A stretch of 64,000 nt of DNA, taken from the NCBI RefSeq assembly GCF_015209595.1, contig NZ_JADEYS010000014.1, positions 1 to 64,000 on the forward strand, read 5' to 3'. Below the pieces are notes generated by a model that was not told the origin of the DNA, ran no database searches, and worked only from the letters and a program-made list of their open reading frames with translations. The stretch is from Pontibacterium sinense. Lineage in GTDB: Bacteria > Pseudomonadota > Gammaproteobacteria > Pseudomonadales > Balneatricaceae. Within the stretch, counting starts at the first letter, position 1; each line of letters opens with the position of its first letter. The translations under genes and the position numbers were made by a program. Positions 28,539 to 37,083 of this stretch are shown in pieces.

Positions 28539-29441
28539 TTACCAACCCATATGATAGAACGCCCAGATACGTTCGATATTCATTGGCAGCCATTTGTCGT
28601 AATAGCGCCATTCCTGATACTTCGGTAATTTAACTTTTTCTCGTAATGCATCAGGGCTATGAATACCTGAATCCATCGCGTCTTTTACTGCCGCCATCAA
28701 GTCCTCAAGGTAAACTCGCTGCTCTGTGACAACGGACGCAGAATCAATCGCTGGCTGATTTTGCGGACCATGGGCAGAGATAACGTAATCAATATCCATC
28801 TGTTCGATCTCTTTCAAAGAGCGAATCCACTCATCCGGCCAAAAATCAGGCATGCCTCTGAATGCCACTCGGCGCGGGGTGACGATATCAACCACAAACA
28901 ATATCTTCTCTTCAGGCAGTCGCATAACGACAAGGCTGTCACCATGGTTTGGGCCAAGGTATGTCAGCTCCAAAGTACGTCCACCCAGAGTCAGCGTGTA
29001 GCTGTCGTCAAATGTGATATCTGGCATCGGAATGACAGGGCTTGGGTGATCGCTCAGCTGATTCACCATATTTCTATGGCCAACAAACTTAGCGCCCTCT
29101 GCTTTAAAGATGTTTCCGCCAGAGATATGGTCATGGTGATTGTGACTGTATACAACGTATTTCACCGGTTTGTCTGTCACCTTGCGGATTTCGCTTTGCA
29201 ATAGCTTGGCCGCTTTCGGATTCATTGGATCAGTTACAATCACCCCCTCGTCAGTCACGACGAATATATTGCGGTAAACCCACCAGCGAAAAACATAGAG
29301 TCCGTTGCCAATATGCTTAACGCTGTGTCCAAAGTCCTGTCCTCCCATAGGGTCTTGCGTGGGCGATTTGGTTGAAGCGAACGCGATTGAGGACATGATC
29401 AGGCCAATGAGTAAAATGGCCGCTCGCACTGTTGTTTTCAT
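28539..29441 (-). CDS. exported metallo-beta-lactamase-fold hydrolase
   Basis: A 300-residue protein. The start at 29441 has GGAGGGTC upstream and gives a signal peptide (MKTTVRAAILLIGLIMSSIA then FAS). The metal motif SHNHHDHISGG (HxHxDH, about 98-108) is intact, with GPNHGDS and a late SAHGP supplying further ligands, as in glyoxalase II-like and quinoprotein-relay-associated MBL proteins. It is predicted to be a periplasmic two-metal hydrolase; the substrate is unknown. It is the last gene of a three-gene operon with cytochrome b561 and a GST-like protein, 29 bp after the GST stop. A divergent LysR regulator controls the operon's promoter region. Confidence 0.85.
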   Translation of the reverse strand: MKTTVRAAILLIGLIMSSIAFASTKSPTQDPMGGQDFGHSVKHIGNGLYVFRWWVYRNIFVVTDEGVIVTDPMNPKAAKLLQSEIRKVTDKPVKYVVYSHNHHDHISGGNIFKAEGAKFVGHRNMVNQLSDHPSPVIPMPDITFDDSYTLTLGGRTLELTYLGPNHGDSLVVMRLPEEKILFVVDIVTPRRVAFRGMPDFWPDEWIRSLKEIEQMDIDYVISAHGPQNQPAIDSASVVTEQRVYLEDLMAAVKDAMDSGIHSPDALREKVKLPKYQEWRYYDKWLPMNIERIWAFYHMGW

Positions 29442-29470
29442 AATGTGACCCTCCGATACGGTATTAGAAA

Positions 29471-30238
29471 TCATTTGTCCCACCACTCGTTCTGAACCTG
29501 AGCAAGGGTGTAGCTTTTACGACGTTGGGTATCTTGGTAGTATCCCGCCAATAGCGGGAAATCATTCCCTGCTACCCAGTCGTTATAGCCCAGTAAATCG
29601 AGCCTTGAGAGGACAACCGTCCAGATAACATCTGCCAGGGAATAGTGATCACCCAGCAGGTATTTATTGCCCCTCAGTTGCTGTTCAACAAACGTAATCG
29701 CCTGTAAAGCCCGGTCTTCCACTTCCGTTATATGCGCAGCATCAACCCTGAATCTTTTGCTTTTCTCAGACCTTTCCGCACATGCCTGATAGCTCTCTTT
29801 GAGCTGGGGGTGCTGTTCAGCGAGCAAACGCGATTTGTGAATGCGCATATCCAAAATCTTCTCAGACTTTTCCATCGAGGGATGACGTGCATAACTCAGA
29901 ATCTGTAGATCAATTTGATCTGCCAGATCAATAAGCGCCTCCATCATCTCTAGATCTGAGGCATTCGTTGGCAGGAGCGAGCGACCTTCAGGTAATGCTG
30001 CAATAAACCGAATAATACTGGCTGAGTTGGTAACCAACTCCGGTGTACCATCATGAAACTCCAGCGTAGGAATGACGCCATTGGGATTAAGTTTCAAGTA
30101 CCAGGGTTCCAGCTGCTCTTGTTCGCGGACAATATCAATCACACGTCCTGACCATTCCAACCCTTTCTCTTCAAGTGCCAAACGGACTTTCATGGAGCAT
30201 ACGGACAGTGGATGGTGGTGAAGCGTTAATGAATACAT
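29471..30238 (-). CDS. glutathione S-transferase-like protein
   Basis: A 255-residue protein with an N-terminal thioredoxin-fold GST domain (about 1-80, LTLHHHPLSVCSMKVRLALE, NPNGVIPTL and TNSASIIRFI) and an all-helical C-terminal domain (about 100-240, including LLGDHYSLADVIWTVVLSR). The S-V-C-S motif near residues 12-15 offers catalytic serine or cysteine candidates. It probably conjugates or reduces electrophiles with glutathione, and the partner is unknown. It is the middle gene of the b561-GST-MBL operon. The C-terminal domain carries a charged insertion (about 120-165), longer than in the minimal GST. Confidence 0.85.
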   Translation of the reverse strand: MYSLTLHHHPLSVCSMKVRLALEEKGLEWSGRVIDIVREQEQLEPWYLKLNPNGVIPTLEFHDGTPELVTNSASIIRFIAALPEGRSLLPTNASDLEMMEALIDLADQIDLQILSYARHPSMEKSEKILDMRIHKSRLLAEQHPQLKESYQACAERSEKSKRFRVDAAHITEVEDRALQAITFVEQQLRGNKYLLGDHYSLADVIWTVVLSRLDLLGYNDWVAGNDFPLLAGYYQDTQRRKSYTLAQVQNEWWDK

Positions 30239-30291
30239 CGTCTAAACTCCGACTATCTAAAAAATAAGATTAAGTTGATTGCAGACCCTCC

Positions 30292-30858
30292 CTATACACG
30301 TGGTTTCAACGGCACCATTCGGGGAAGAACATCTGCCTCCGGAGCATCCAGAAAACGGTGTTTGAGTGCGCCAGCAATATGCATGAATATCGATACCAGC
30401 AACGCATAAACCAGAATGCCATGCGCGTTTTTAGCCAGCCCCACCATCTCTGTGTTTTTATCGAACAGTATCGGCATATCGATCAGACCAAAGATGCTGA
30501 CGGGATAACCGGCAAAGTTAGTCATCGCCATACCGCTAAACGGAATGGCCAACATCAATAGATAAAGTGATGCGGTTACAAAGCGTGAGAGTAACCTCTC
30601 CCAACCCGACAGAACGTTCGGCAATGTGGGTGCTGGCTGAATACGACTCCAAATCAATCGAAACACCGCAAGCTGCATAAAGATCGCACCAAACGATTTA
30701 TGCATACCTAATAGCTCTAGCCGGCTGGGATCAGACTTATCCAACCCTGTCATATAGGTCCCTATGGAGATGAGTGCGATCAGCATCAATGCCATCCCCC
30801 AGTGCAACCCTTTGGCTACAACTCCGTAGTGCTGTTGCTCAGTATGTACTCTATTCAT
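30292..30858 (-). CDS. cytochrome b561 family protein
   Basis: A 188-residue inner-membrane protein with four hydrophobic helices. Histidines suited to bind two b-type haems occur in GLHWGMALM (about H19), LGMHKSFGA (about H53), KNAHGILVYA (about H145) and SIFMHIAGALKHRF (about H159). Bacterial b561 proteins move electrons from the quinone pool or superoxide (CybB is a superoxide:quinone oxidoreductase). It is the first gene of an operon with a GST-like and an exported MBL-fold protein and is divergent from a LysR regulator (127 bp), suggesting a redox or electrophile response (inference). Confidence 0.9.
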   Translation of the reverse strand: MNRVHTEQQHYGVVAKGLHWGMALMLIALISIGTYMTGLDKSDPSRLELLGMHKSFGAIFMQLAVFRLIWSRIQPAPTLPNVLSGWERLLSRFVTASLYLLMLAIPFSGMAMTNFAGYPVSIFGLIDMPILFDKNTEMVGLAKNAHGILVYALLVSIFMHIAGALKHRFLDAPEADVLPRMVPLKPRV

Positions 30859-30985
30859 CTGTCACCTCGGTAGAAATTTGTTCGCGTTCAAATGCACGTG
30901 AAATCCTATGTGTTAAGCTTATTGTGTTCTTAAACGCTGATATACGAGCTACCAGCAAACTCATTGTTCTCTAGCAGGTGATAAT

Positions 30986-31873
30986 GTGAATACTTTAACG
31001 CTAATGGAAACCTTCGCTGCGGTAGTGGATACCGGTAGCTTTACGGCGGCAGCTGAACGATTGGGACTGTCCAAATCGTTTGTCAGCAAACAGGTTTCTT
31101 TGTTGGAACAAGACTTAGGAGCTCGGCTGCTTTACCGCACAACGCGTAAGTTAAGCCTCTCAGATGAGGGCTCCCGATTTTACAATCACTGCAAACTCAT
31201 CATGGAGGAGGCGGAAAGTGCCCGTGCAGAGATCATGGACAGCCAAAAAACGCCAAGAGGGAAAATACGCATCACTGTTCCCCAAAGTTTGATTATTTCG
31301 GGTATTGGGCAATTGCTTATAGAGTTTCAGCATCAATATCCGGAGATTGATATGGACGTGATTGCGAGTGGGCGTTTTGAAAATCTGGTAGAGGGAGGCA
31401 TCGATATTGCCCTGCGTGTCGGGCAACTGGAAGATTCCAGTCTCATATCTCGCAGATTGGCAGACTGTACCTTTCAAGTCGTCGCGTCGCCCCAATACGT
31501 GGCAACATGGGGAGAGCCAAACCACCCTGCTGATCTAACGCAGCATAACTGTCTGATCTATGGTGACTCAAAGCTGAACCGTGGGTGGCCTTTTCGTACA
31601 CCGGACGGTGAAACCATGACGGTCAAGGTAAACGGTAACCTGACAAGTAATGACGGAACCTTAGTCGTCAGTGGCATGGTACAAGGGCTGGGAATCGGTT
31701 TTGGACCCAGTTTCTTGTTCCAAAAACATATTAAAGAAGGGACATTGCGCCCACTGCTCACTGAGTACTATGAACAACCGACGGCGATTTCAGCCATATA
31801 TCCGCTTAACCGGAACCTATCCCGGCGGGTAAGAATACTAATTGATTTTCTGGCGGAGCGATTATCAGCCTGA
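30986..31873 (+). CDS. LysR-family transcriptional regulator
   Basis: A 295-residue regulator with an N-terminal HTH (about 5-65: TLMETFAAVVDTGSFTAAAE, SKSFVSKQVSLLEQDLGARL) and a C-terminal substrate-binding domain (about 90-290) of the CrgA/DhcR-like group. Translation starts at GTG (30986), with AGGTGA upstream; the overlapping ATG two bases earlier runs into a stop. It is divergent from the b561-GST-MBL operon across 127 bp, the classical LysR arrangement, so that operon is the probable target. The effector is unknown. Confidence 0.9.
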   Translation: MNTLTLMETFAAVVDTGSFTAAAERLGLSKSFVSKQVSLLEQDLGARLLYRTTRKLSLSDEGSRFYNHCKLIMEEAESARAEIMDSQKTPRGKIRITVPQSLIISGIGQLLIEFQHQYPEIDMDVIASGRFENLVEGGIDIALRVGQLEDSSLISRRLADCTFQVVASPQYVATWGEPNHPADLTQHNCLIYGDSKLNRGWPFRTPDGETMTVKVNGNLTSNDGTLVVSGMVQGLGIGFGPSFLFQKHIKEGTLRPLLTEYYEQPTAISAIYPLNRNLSRRVRILIDFLAERLSA

Positions 31874-31907
31874 GGCAAAACACATTTGGCTCCCTAAAAA
31901 GTAGCCA

Positions 31908-31933
31908 ATAAAAAGCCGGCTTACGCCGGCTTT
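31908..31933 (-). terminator. intrinsic terminator of the BCCT transporter gene
   Basis: A 9-bp perfect stem, AAAGCCGGC (31912-31920) and GCCGGCTTT (31925-31933), with a 4-nt loop. On the minus strand it is followed by a T-rich tail (complement of 31908-31914). It also lies after the convergent LysR gene. Confidence 0.82.
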
Positions 31934-31957
31934 GCCACATGTCTTGTTTTTAAACCT

Positions 31958-33532
31958 TTAAACCTCGGTCTTCAGGCCTTTGTAGATGCTGACACACATC
32001 AGCAACAGGATTGCCGTGAATGGCAGACCCGTTGTAATCGCACCGGCCTGTAATGCGGTCAGTGCTTCTGAGCCACCGCCGTACAACAGTACACCTGCGA
32101 TAACACCCTGCAATACTGCCCAGAAGATACGCTGTGGTACTGGCGCATCCACTTTACCGCCTGCGGTGATCGAGTCGATAACTAATGAGCCGGAGTCAGA
32201 TGAGGTGATAAAGAATACCAACACCAGGATGATCGCCATAGCAGAAGTGATCTCTGCCATTGGCAGGTTTTCCAGCATCTGGAACATCGCCAGCGATACA
32301 TCACCCAAACCACCCGCCAGCTGACCGACGTTGTTCTGAATCTGATCCAGCGCCTGCGCACCAAATGCCGCCATCCAGACAGAAGACACCAAAGTAGGGA
32401 TCAACAATACAGCGATCATAAATTCACGCACGGTACGGCCACGGGATACACGGGCGATAAACATACCCACGAATGGAGACCAGGATACCCACCACGCCCA
32501 GTAGAAAACGGTCCAGCCTTTGTAGAACTTCTCGTCTTCACGATCAATCCAGTTACTCAGCTGGAAAATATTCTCCGCGTAGCTGCCGACAGTGCTGAAC
32601 CAGTTACCAAAGAACGCGCCCAAAGAACCCGCCAGAATCACGAACAGCATCAGTGCCCCCGCGATACCCATGTTCAGGTTACTTAGCAGTTTTACACCGC
32701 CATCCAACCCACGAACCACAGAGAAGATCGCAATCGCAGAGACAACAACGATGATCGCCACCTGAGTAGAGATGTTGTTCTCGATACCAAACAGGAAGTT
32801 CAGACCACCACCCGCCTGTGAAGCCCCCAGACCCAGAGATGTAGCCAGACCAAAGATGGTCGCCAGTACAGCAACGATATCGATGATGTGACCCGTTGGC
32901 CCCCAAACACGCTCACCAAACAATGGGTAAAACGCAGAACGGATCGTCAGCGGCAAGCCTTTGTTATAGGTGAAGAAGCCCAGTGCCAGTGCAACGACAC
33001 CGTAGATTGCCCATGGGTGCAAGCCCCAATGGAACATCGTAGCGCCCATGGCAGCAGACGCACCTTCCGGTGTTTTCGCTTCAGCATTCAGCGGTGTGCC
33101 CCACCAATCGGTGTAGTACGCAACGGGCTCAGCCACACTCCAGAACATCAGACCGATACCCATGCCTGCGGCAAACAGCATTGAGAACCAGGACATACGG
33201 CTAAAATCAGGTTTTGCACTCGCGCCGCCCAGACGAACCTTGCCGACAGGCAGAATGATCAAAGCCAAACAGAAGAGGACAAATACGTTTCCAGCGATCA
33301 TAAACAACCAATCGAAGGTCTCGATTGACCAGGTACGTGCGCCTACCAGCATCTCTTTTGCATCAGCCGGGAACAGCAAGGCCAGTACAATAAAGGTCAG
33401 GATCGCCAATGCACTTGTGGTGAATACGGGGTTATGGACGTCCATCCCCATCACCTGCACGTTGTCCTGTCCCGCCTTATAGTCGGAGGTATACTCCGCC
33501 GACTTAGGACGGTCTTTCACACTTTGGTTCAT
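31958..33532 (-). CDS. BCCT-family glycine betaine/choline/carnitine transporter
   Basis: A 524-residue inner-membrane protein with 12 predicted helices. The family signature lies around residues 355-385 (YKGWTVFYWAWWVSWSPFVG, then MFIARVSRGRT); the glycine-rich helix GMGIGLMFWSVAEP (about 122-135) forms the substrate/Na site in BetP. The N-terminal tail is short, as in catabolic rather than osmosensing carriers. It probably imports glycine betaine or a related quaternary amine using a sodium or proton gradient. GGAG precedes the ATG. It stands in a single-gene unit with a long 5' region holding two CGACA boxes 30 bp apart, and lies just upstream of the dgc operon end. The exact ligand is not settled by sequence. 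Confidence 0.93.
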   Translation of the reverse strand: MNQSVKDRPKSAEYTSDYKAGQDNVQVMGMDVHNPVFTTSALAILTFIVLALLFPADAKEMLVGARTWSIETFDWLFMIAGNVFVLFCLALIILPVGKVRLGGASAKPDFSRMSWFSMLFAAGMGIGLMFWSVAEPVAYYTDWWGTPLNAEAKTPEGASAAMGATMFHWGLHPWAIYGVVALALGFFTYNKGLPLTIRSAFYPLFGERVWGPTGHIIDIVAVLATIFGLATSLGLGASQAGGGLNFLFGIENNISTQVAIIVVVSAIAIFSVVRGLDGGVKLLSNLNMGIAGALMLFVILAGSLGAFFGNWFSTVGSYAENIFQLSNWIDREDEKFYKGWTVFYWAWWVSWSPFVGMFIARVSRGRTVREFMIAVLLIPTLVSSVWMAAFGAQALDQIQNNVGQLAGGLGDVSLAMFQMLENLPMAEITSAMAIILVLVFFITSSDSGSLVIDSITAGGKVDAPVPQRIFWAVLQGVIAGVLLYGGGSEALTALQAGAITTGLPFTAILLLMCVSIYKGLKTEV

Positions 33533-34227
33533 AGAACTACTCCGTTTTCTTATTAGAATTGATATCCCCGCCTGCGGCTCAGCTGATACGAATCGTAATC
33601 GGCCGAGGCAGCTCTGTGCGACGATATGCTGTATCGAGTACGAACATCGCCAATCAAAAACAGTCCCGTCACGAGCGTCACCTTGCGTATCTGGTGTTAA
33701 GAGTACTCAGGGGATCGGTCATGCATGCATAGCCGTTGAGCCCCCAATACTCCAACTCCCCCATGTGAGACCGGCTCTTTCGGTCTCTGCAGCAATGACG
33801 TGACATCCGGGGTGTTTGATCAGGTCTATTTATCTTACGAGTTGGTGATTTTATTCAGCTGACTTTTAACGACAGATACTGTTGAAACCTGTCTGTTTTC
33901 GACAACTCATAGAAACCATTTAAACAGGTGATTTTCGCAGCACAGATAAGAAGGCGGGCATATGCCAATGCCCCGTTCTAATAAGATTATGTATATAGTG
34001 AGAGAATAATTTCGGCGACGATACAGAGAAGGGATACTATCGGCAAGAAATAAAGCAGGCGAAATCAAGAATGACTAACAAACGTTCAATATCTGCGATA
34101 TAAATACAAACCAACGACACAACCAACGCAATATAAGTACTTAATAGTCAGTTGTTTGTAGAGGAAATTATTTTCAAGAATAGCGTTTCATCGGGCAGAA
34201 CCTTTTAACTTTTGCACAATGAAGACA
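33533..34227. other. long intergenic region upstream of the BCCT gene
   Basis: About 695 bp with no credible gene. It must carry the transporter promoter. The only notable elements are the two CGACA boxes at 33870-33905. The remainder is AT-rich and unassigned. Confidence 0.55.
33869..33905. promoter_or_regulatory. two CGACA boxes upstream of the BCCT gene
   Basis: AACGACAG (33869-33876) and TTCGACAA (33898-33905) have cores 30 bp apart (three helical turns), in the same orientation as the boxes before fdhA, gbcA/B and the dgc operon. They lie about 340 bp before the BCCT start, so the link is weaker than for the other promoters. Confidence 0.35.
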
Positions 34228-34335
34228 TCATCCATTCCCTGCAATATCCAGCCAAGCTAGCCAGCCGACACCCAGTACGATGTAAACCAGCAAAATGACT
34301 TCCAAAGCAGATTTTATTGCCTGAACTTTATTCAT
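34228..34335 (-). CDS. small single-span membrane protein (35 aa)
   Basis: A 35-codon frame, ATG at 34335 to TGA at 34228: a short positively charged start (MNKVQAIKSALE), one hydrophobic segment (VILLVYIVLGVGWLAWL) and a short acidic end. It begins 12 bp after the 81-residue frame on the same strand. No strong Shine-Dalgarno is visible, so coupling to the upstream gene would be needed. The function is unknown. A chance frame is possible, but a hydrophobic helix in good topology right behind another small gene supports a real product. Confidence 0.4.
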   Translation of the reverse strand: MNKVQAIKSALEVILLVYIVLGVGWLAWLDIAGNG

Positions 34336-34347
34336 CACTGATACAGA

Positions 34348-34593
34348 CTAACGCGTATGAATTGAAAGAATATTCTCAATAAATTCATCTACTTCCGGCA
34401 ACAGAACAACATCAGTGTTTCTTAACGTCTCAAAAAGCCCAACGACATGTGACACGGCTTCCGGTGTACTATCCAACCACGCCAATACTGTACTGCGGCA
34501 CTCATCGAAGGTTGCGTCCTGATCGATAGGTATTCCGAGGTCGATCAGTTTTTCTCTGAAATCACTTTCGTCAAAAAGGTCTGCAATCATCAT
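34348..34593 (-). CDS. hypothetical small acidic protein (81 aa)
   Basis: An 81-residue acidic, soluble, probably helical protein (MIADLFDESDFREKLIDLGI; ends in DEFIENILSIHTR). Two ATGs stand in tandem, and AAGGATA lies upstream, a good ribosome site. No family is recognised. It is isolated in a 1.5-kb region between the BCCT gene and the end of the dgc operon, followed 12 bp later by a 35-codon membrane-protein frame. Its function is not assignable. Confidence 0.65.
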   Translation of the reverse strand: MMIADLFDESDFREKLIDLGIPIDQDATFDECRSTVLAWLDSTPEAVSHVVGLFETLRNTDVVLLPEVDEFIENILSIHTR

Positions 34594-35018
34594 GCTGCTG
34601 TATCCTTATATTGAATATCACCGCGATAAGAAACCGGAACAGCCTGTACGTTAAGCAAACTGAGTTATTGCCTTATAAAACATCTGAACAGAGCATTCTT
34701 ATACGTAAACGGAAGTTCAGTTAATCGACCTTATTTATACTATCGCTATGTACCTGGCCAACACATCTTAAAGCGACATTCCCATACCTGCCTGCGACAT
34801 CGGCATAATCTCACGGACATAAAGAAATCAATGAAGTCTTACAAAAACCAGATTCTGGAAGCTAATAATGGTCGATCACCAGTATGTTAGTTTCTTCGAC
34901 ATTAGAAGTTTTTAAGCCAAGAAAATTGAGAGATGAGATAGCACTAATAGAGGGAATGGCGTAGAGATAGTCGATCAAATAGTGCCCCCGCTTTAGGGAA
35001 GGGGCACTTTAATCGCAA
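34594..35018. other. intergenic region between etfB and the small-protein gene
   Basis: 425 bp with no credible gene. It contains the terminator of the dgc/etf operon (34981-35009) and presumably the promoter of the 81-residue gene. Confidence 0.55.
34981..35009 (-). terminator. terminator of the dgc-etf operon
   Basis: An 8-bp stem, AGTGCCCC (34981-34988) and GGGGCACT (35001-35008), about 10 bp after the etfB stop. The T-run is short on the minus strand. Confidence 0.6.
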
Positions 35019-35831
35019 TCAGCTAATGACCTTTTCTTCCAACAGAAGATCAAAAATCTCGCGTGCCTGCTCTGCAGCGGGCATGTCTTTGAGCACTTTA
35101 CCGGACTCACCTTGTGGTTTTGCGGTCGCCGCTTTGAATCGCTCAGCCGCTGTTTTTGCCTTAACCACTTTCAGACGTTTAGGTCGTGGTTTCGCTTTTG
35201 CTTCCACCCAATCACTACGCGTCTGGTCATCCTCAATCACAGCATCAAGCGATTCAACCTGCGCACGGCGACCCGGACCATATGCAGACTGACGCGCTTC
35301 CGGCGCAGCATTATCAATGGTCGCCACAAAAGGCAGAGGGACTTTTAACGCTCGACGTTGACCGCGCGGCAGTGCTAACAACAGCTCAGCGACACCGTTT
35401 TCAACCGACACGATATCAGCCACACGTGCCACCACCGGCCAGTTGAGTTTCTCAGCCAACAGATATGGCACCATACCTGATGACTCGCCACTTTCTGCAC
35501 GCACACCGGTCAGTACGATGTCCGGGCGATGATCCTGCAAGTATTCGACCAGTGCGGGCACAGCATCAGCACGGGGACCGAGGTCCAGCACCTGCACTTC
35601 GGACAACCCCATACCCGCATAGGAACGTAAGGCCTGCTGCAACGGGTCACCCGCATGCAGCACCGTATGTTTCTCTGCCAGATTCATACCCAGCTCCACC
35701 GCGCGACCATCTTGTTCGGCGCGGCGTACACGACCTGACTGCGGGTGCTGACCGATGGAAATCAACGATACGATATCTAGTGAACGATCCAACGAATGAT
35801 CCTGCACTTGGCGTTTACCTTCAGGCTGCAT
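35019..35831 (-). CDS. etfB: electron transfer flavoprotein beta subunit (dimethylglycine pathway)
   Basis: A 270-residue ETF-beta-like protein (residues about 20-190: RAVELGMNLAEKHTVLHAG, QVLDLGPRADAVPALVEYLQ, GVRAESGESSGMVPYLLAEK and RALKVPLPFVATI). The tail of about 80 residues is basic, Lys/Ala-rich and longer than in housekeeping EtfB. It forms a dimer with EtfA, taking electrons from the dimethylglycine dehydrogenase and passing them towards quinone. The start at 35831 overlaps the end of etfA by 11 bp, with GAGGGGATC upstream, so it is translationally coupled. It is the last gene of the operon and matches PA5401 in position. Confidence 0.9.
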   Translation of the reverse strand: MQPEGKRQVQDHSLDRSLDIVSLISIGQHPQSGRVRRAEQDGRAVELGMNLAEKHTVLHAGDPLQQALRSYAGMGLSEVQVLDLGPRADAVPALVEYLQDHRPDIVLTGVRAESGESSGMVPYLLAEKLNWPVVARVADIVSVENGVAELLLALPRGQRRALKVPLPFVATIDNAAPEARQSAYGPGRRAQVESLDAVIEDDQTRSDWVEAKAKPRPKRLKVVKAKTAAERFKAATAKPQGESGKVLKDMPAAEQAREIFDLLLEEKVIS

Positions 35832-37083
35832 GCTGATCCCCCTCTTCACTTTGTTTTGCACGATGCTCCTGCGCCAGTTTCAGCAGTTCAGCCAGAATCT
35901 CTTCGCTGTCACCAATGGCACTCAATGCGGCACGTTTCACCATGTCACACCCGGCATCGGTATTGATGGCGATCACCTTGTCGCACTGGCCAATCCCCTG
36001 CATGTGCTGAATCGCACCGGAGATACCTACGGCCAGATACACACGCGCAGTTACCCAGGTGCCGGTAGCGCCGACCTGACGGAAACGTGGCATAAAGCCA
36101 TCATCCACCGCCACACGGCTGGCCCCTTCGGTGGCGCCCAGCGCAGTCGCCGTATCGTGGAACTGATCCCAGTTATGGATACCGTTGCCCGCCGACAAAA
36201 TAAACTCCGCTTCGGCCAGTGGAATTGCATTTGGATCAACCGCCACCTGTCCCTGATCCTGCAGCTGAGCAATGGCACGCGGTATAGATTCCAGTGCCAG
36301 TGGCTGCGCTTCATGACGGGTTTCGTCGATGGGATCAGCACACTCCTCTACCAGCATCAGGATATGTGGTGTCGTGCGGCTGATATCAATACTGCCCGAC
36401 GCACCGCGACTGACCGTGGTTTCGTGATCCACCTGCCACGCCTGTACGGCTGGACGTTCGCCCAATCGTGCCGCCAGACGCGCACCGAGGTCTGCCCCCC
36501 CATTCACGCTGTCCGGGAATAACCAGTGCTTTGGCTGGTAGCTGGCTTCGATCTGCACCAAGGCAGCCAACTGCTGTTCAGGACAGAACCCCTGATACTC
36601 TTCACTATCCAGCAGAATCAGACGATCCACACCGGCGGTGTCGAACCCTTCCTCTTTGCTTTCACCAAAGCAGACAGCAACCACAGCCCCTTGCTGTTCA
36701 TTGCCGCCTTCAATTCCACGCGCCAGCTTGTGTGCCTGACCAAGAATGTCTTTGTCCTGACTGGTCAGACGACCGCCCACCATATCCGGTACAACAACAA
36801 TGTAGAAATCAGGCTGCTCAACACTGTGTAACGGCAGTAATACTTCCTGAGGACCGCTGCTGCGGCGTCCCATCGCGACGGTGTTTCCATTCCCTTTCAG
36901 GCGATCAATACGTTTAATGCCGTTCGGGCCAATAAATCCAACCTTATGCGGATTCTTACGCAGCAGACCGGATGGACCACGGACTTCGGCTTCATCACCC
37001 ACGCTGACCGTGCCGTGTAGCGGATGCAATCGGTTACGGGCGATCCACTCGGCGCGGGGATCTCGTCTTAGCACATCACTCAT
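35821..37083 (-). CDS. etfA: electron transfer flavoprotein alpha subunit (dimethylglycine pathway)
   Basis: A 420-residue ETF-alpha. The C-terminal FAD domain has the expected motifs (EAEFILSAGNGIHNWDQFHD, SRVAVDDGFMPRFRQVGATG, ARVYLAVGISGAIQHMQGI, KVIAINTDAGCDMVKRA). The protein is about 100 residues longer at the N-terminus than housekeeping EtfA, with a basic segment (DPRAEWIARNRLHPLHG), as in the betaine-cluster homologue PA5400. It accepts electrons from the DgcA/DgcB system. Its ATG overlaps the dgcB stop (TGATG at 37081-37085) and its stop overlaps the etfB start, so the three genes are tightly coupled. Confidence 0.92.
   Translation of the reverse strand: MSDVLRRDPRAEWIARNRLHPLHGTVSVGDEAEVRGPSGLLRKNPHKVGFIGPNGIKRIDRLKGNGNTVAMGRRSSGPQEVLLPLHSVEQPDFYIVVVPDMVGGRLTSQDKDILGQAHKLARGIEGGNEQQGAVVAVCFGESKEEGFDTAGVDRLILLDSEEYQGFCPEQQLAALVQIEASYQPKHWLFPDSVNGGADLGARLAARLGERPAVQAWQVDHETTVSRGASGSIDISRTTPHILMLVEECADPIDETRHEAQPLALESIPRAIAQLQDQGQVAVDPNAIPLAEAEFILSAGNGIHNWDQFHDTATALGATEGASRVAVDDGFMPRFRQVGATGTWVTARVYLAVGISGAIQHMQGIGQCDKVIAINTDAGCDMVKRAALSAIGDSEEILAELLKLAQEHRAKQSEEGDQHAA

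Noticed and set aside
35830-36522. 230-codon plus-strand frame opposite etfA
   Set aside because: Antisense to a well-supported gene, with no recognisable domain.
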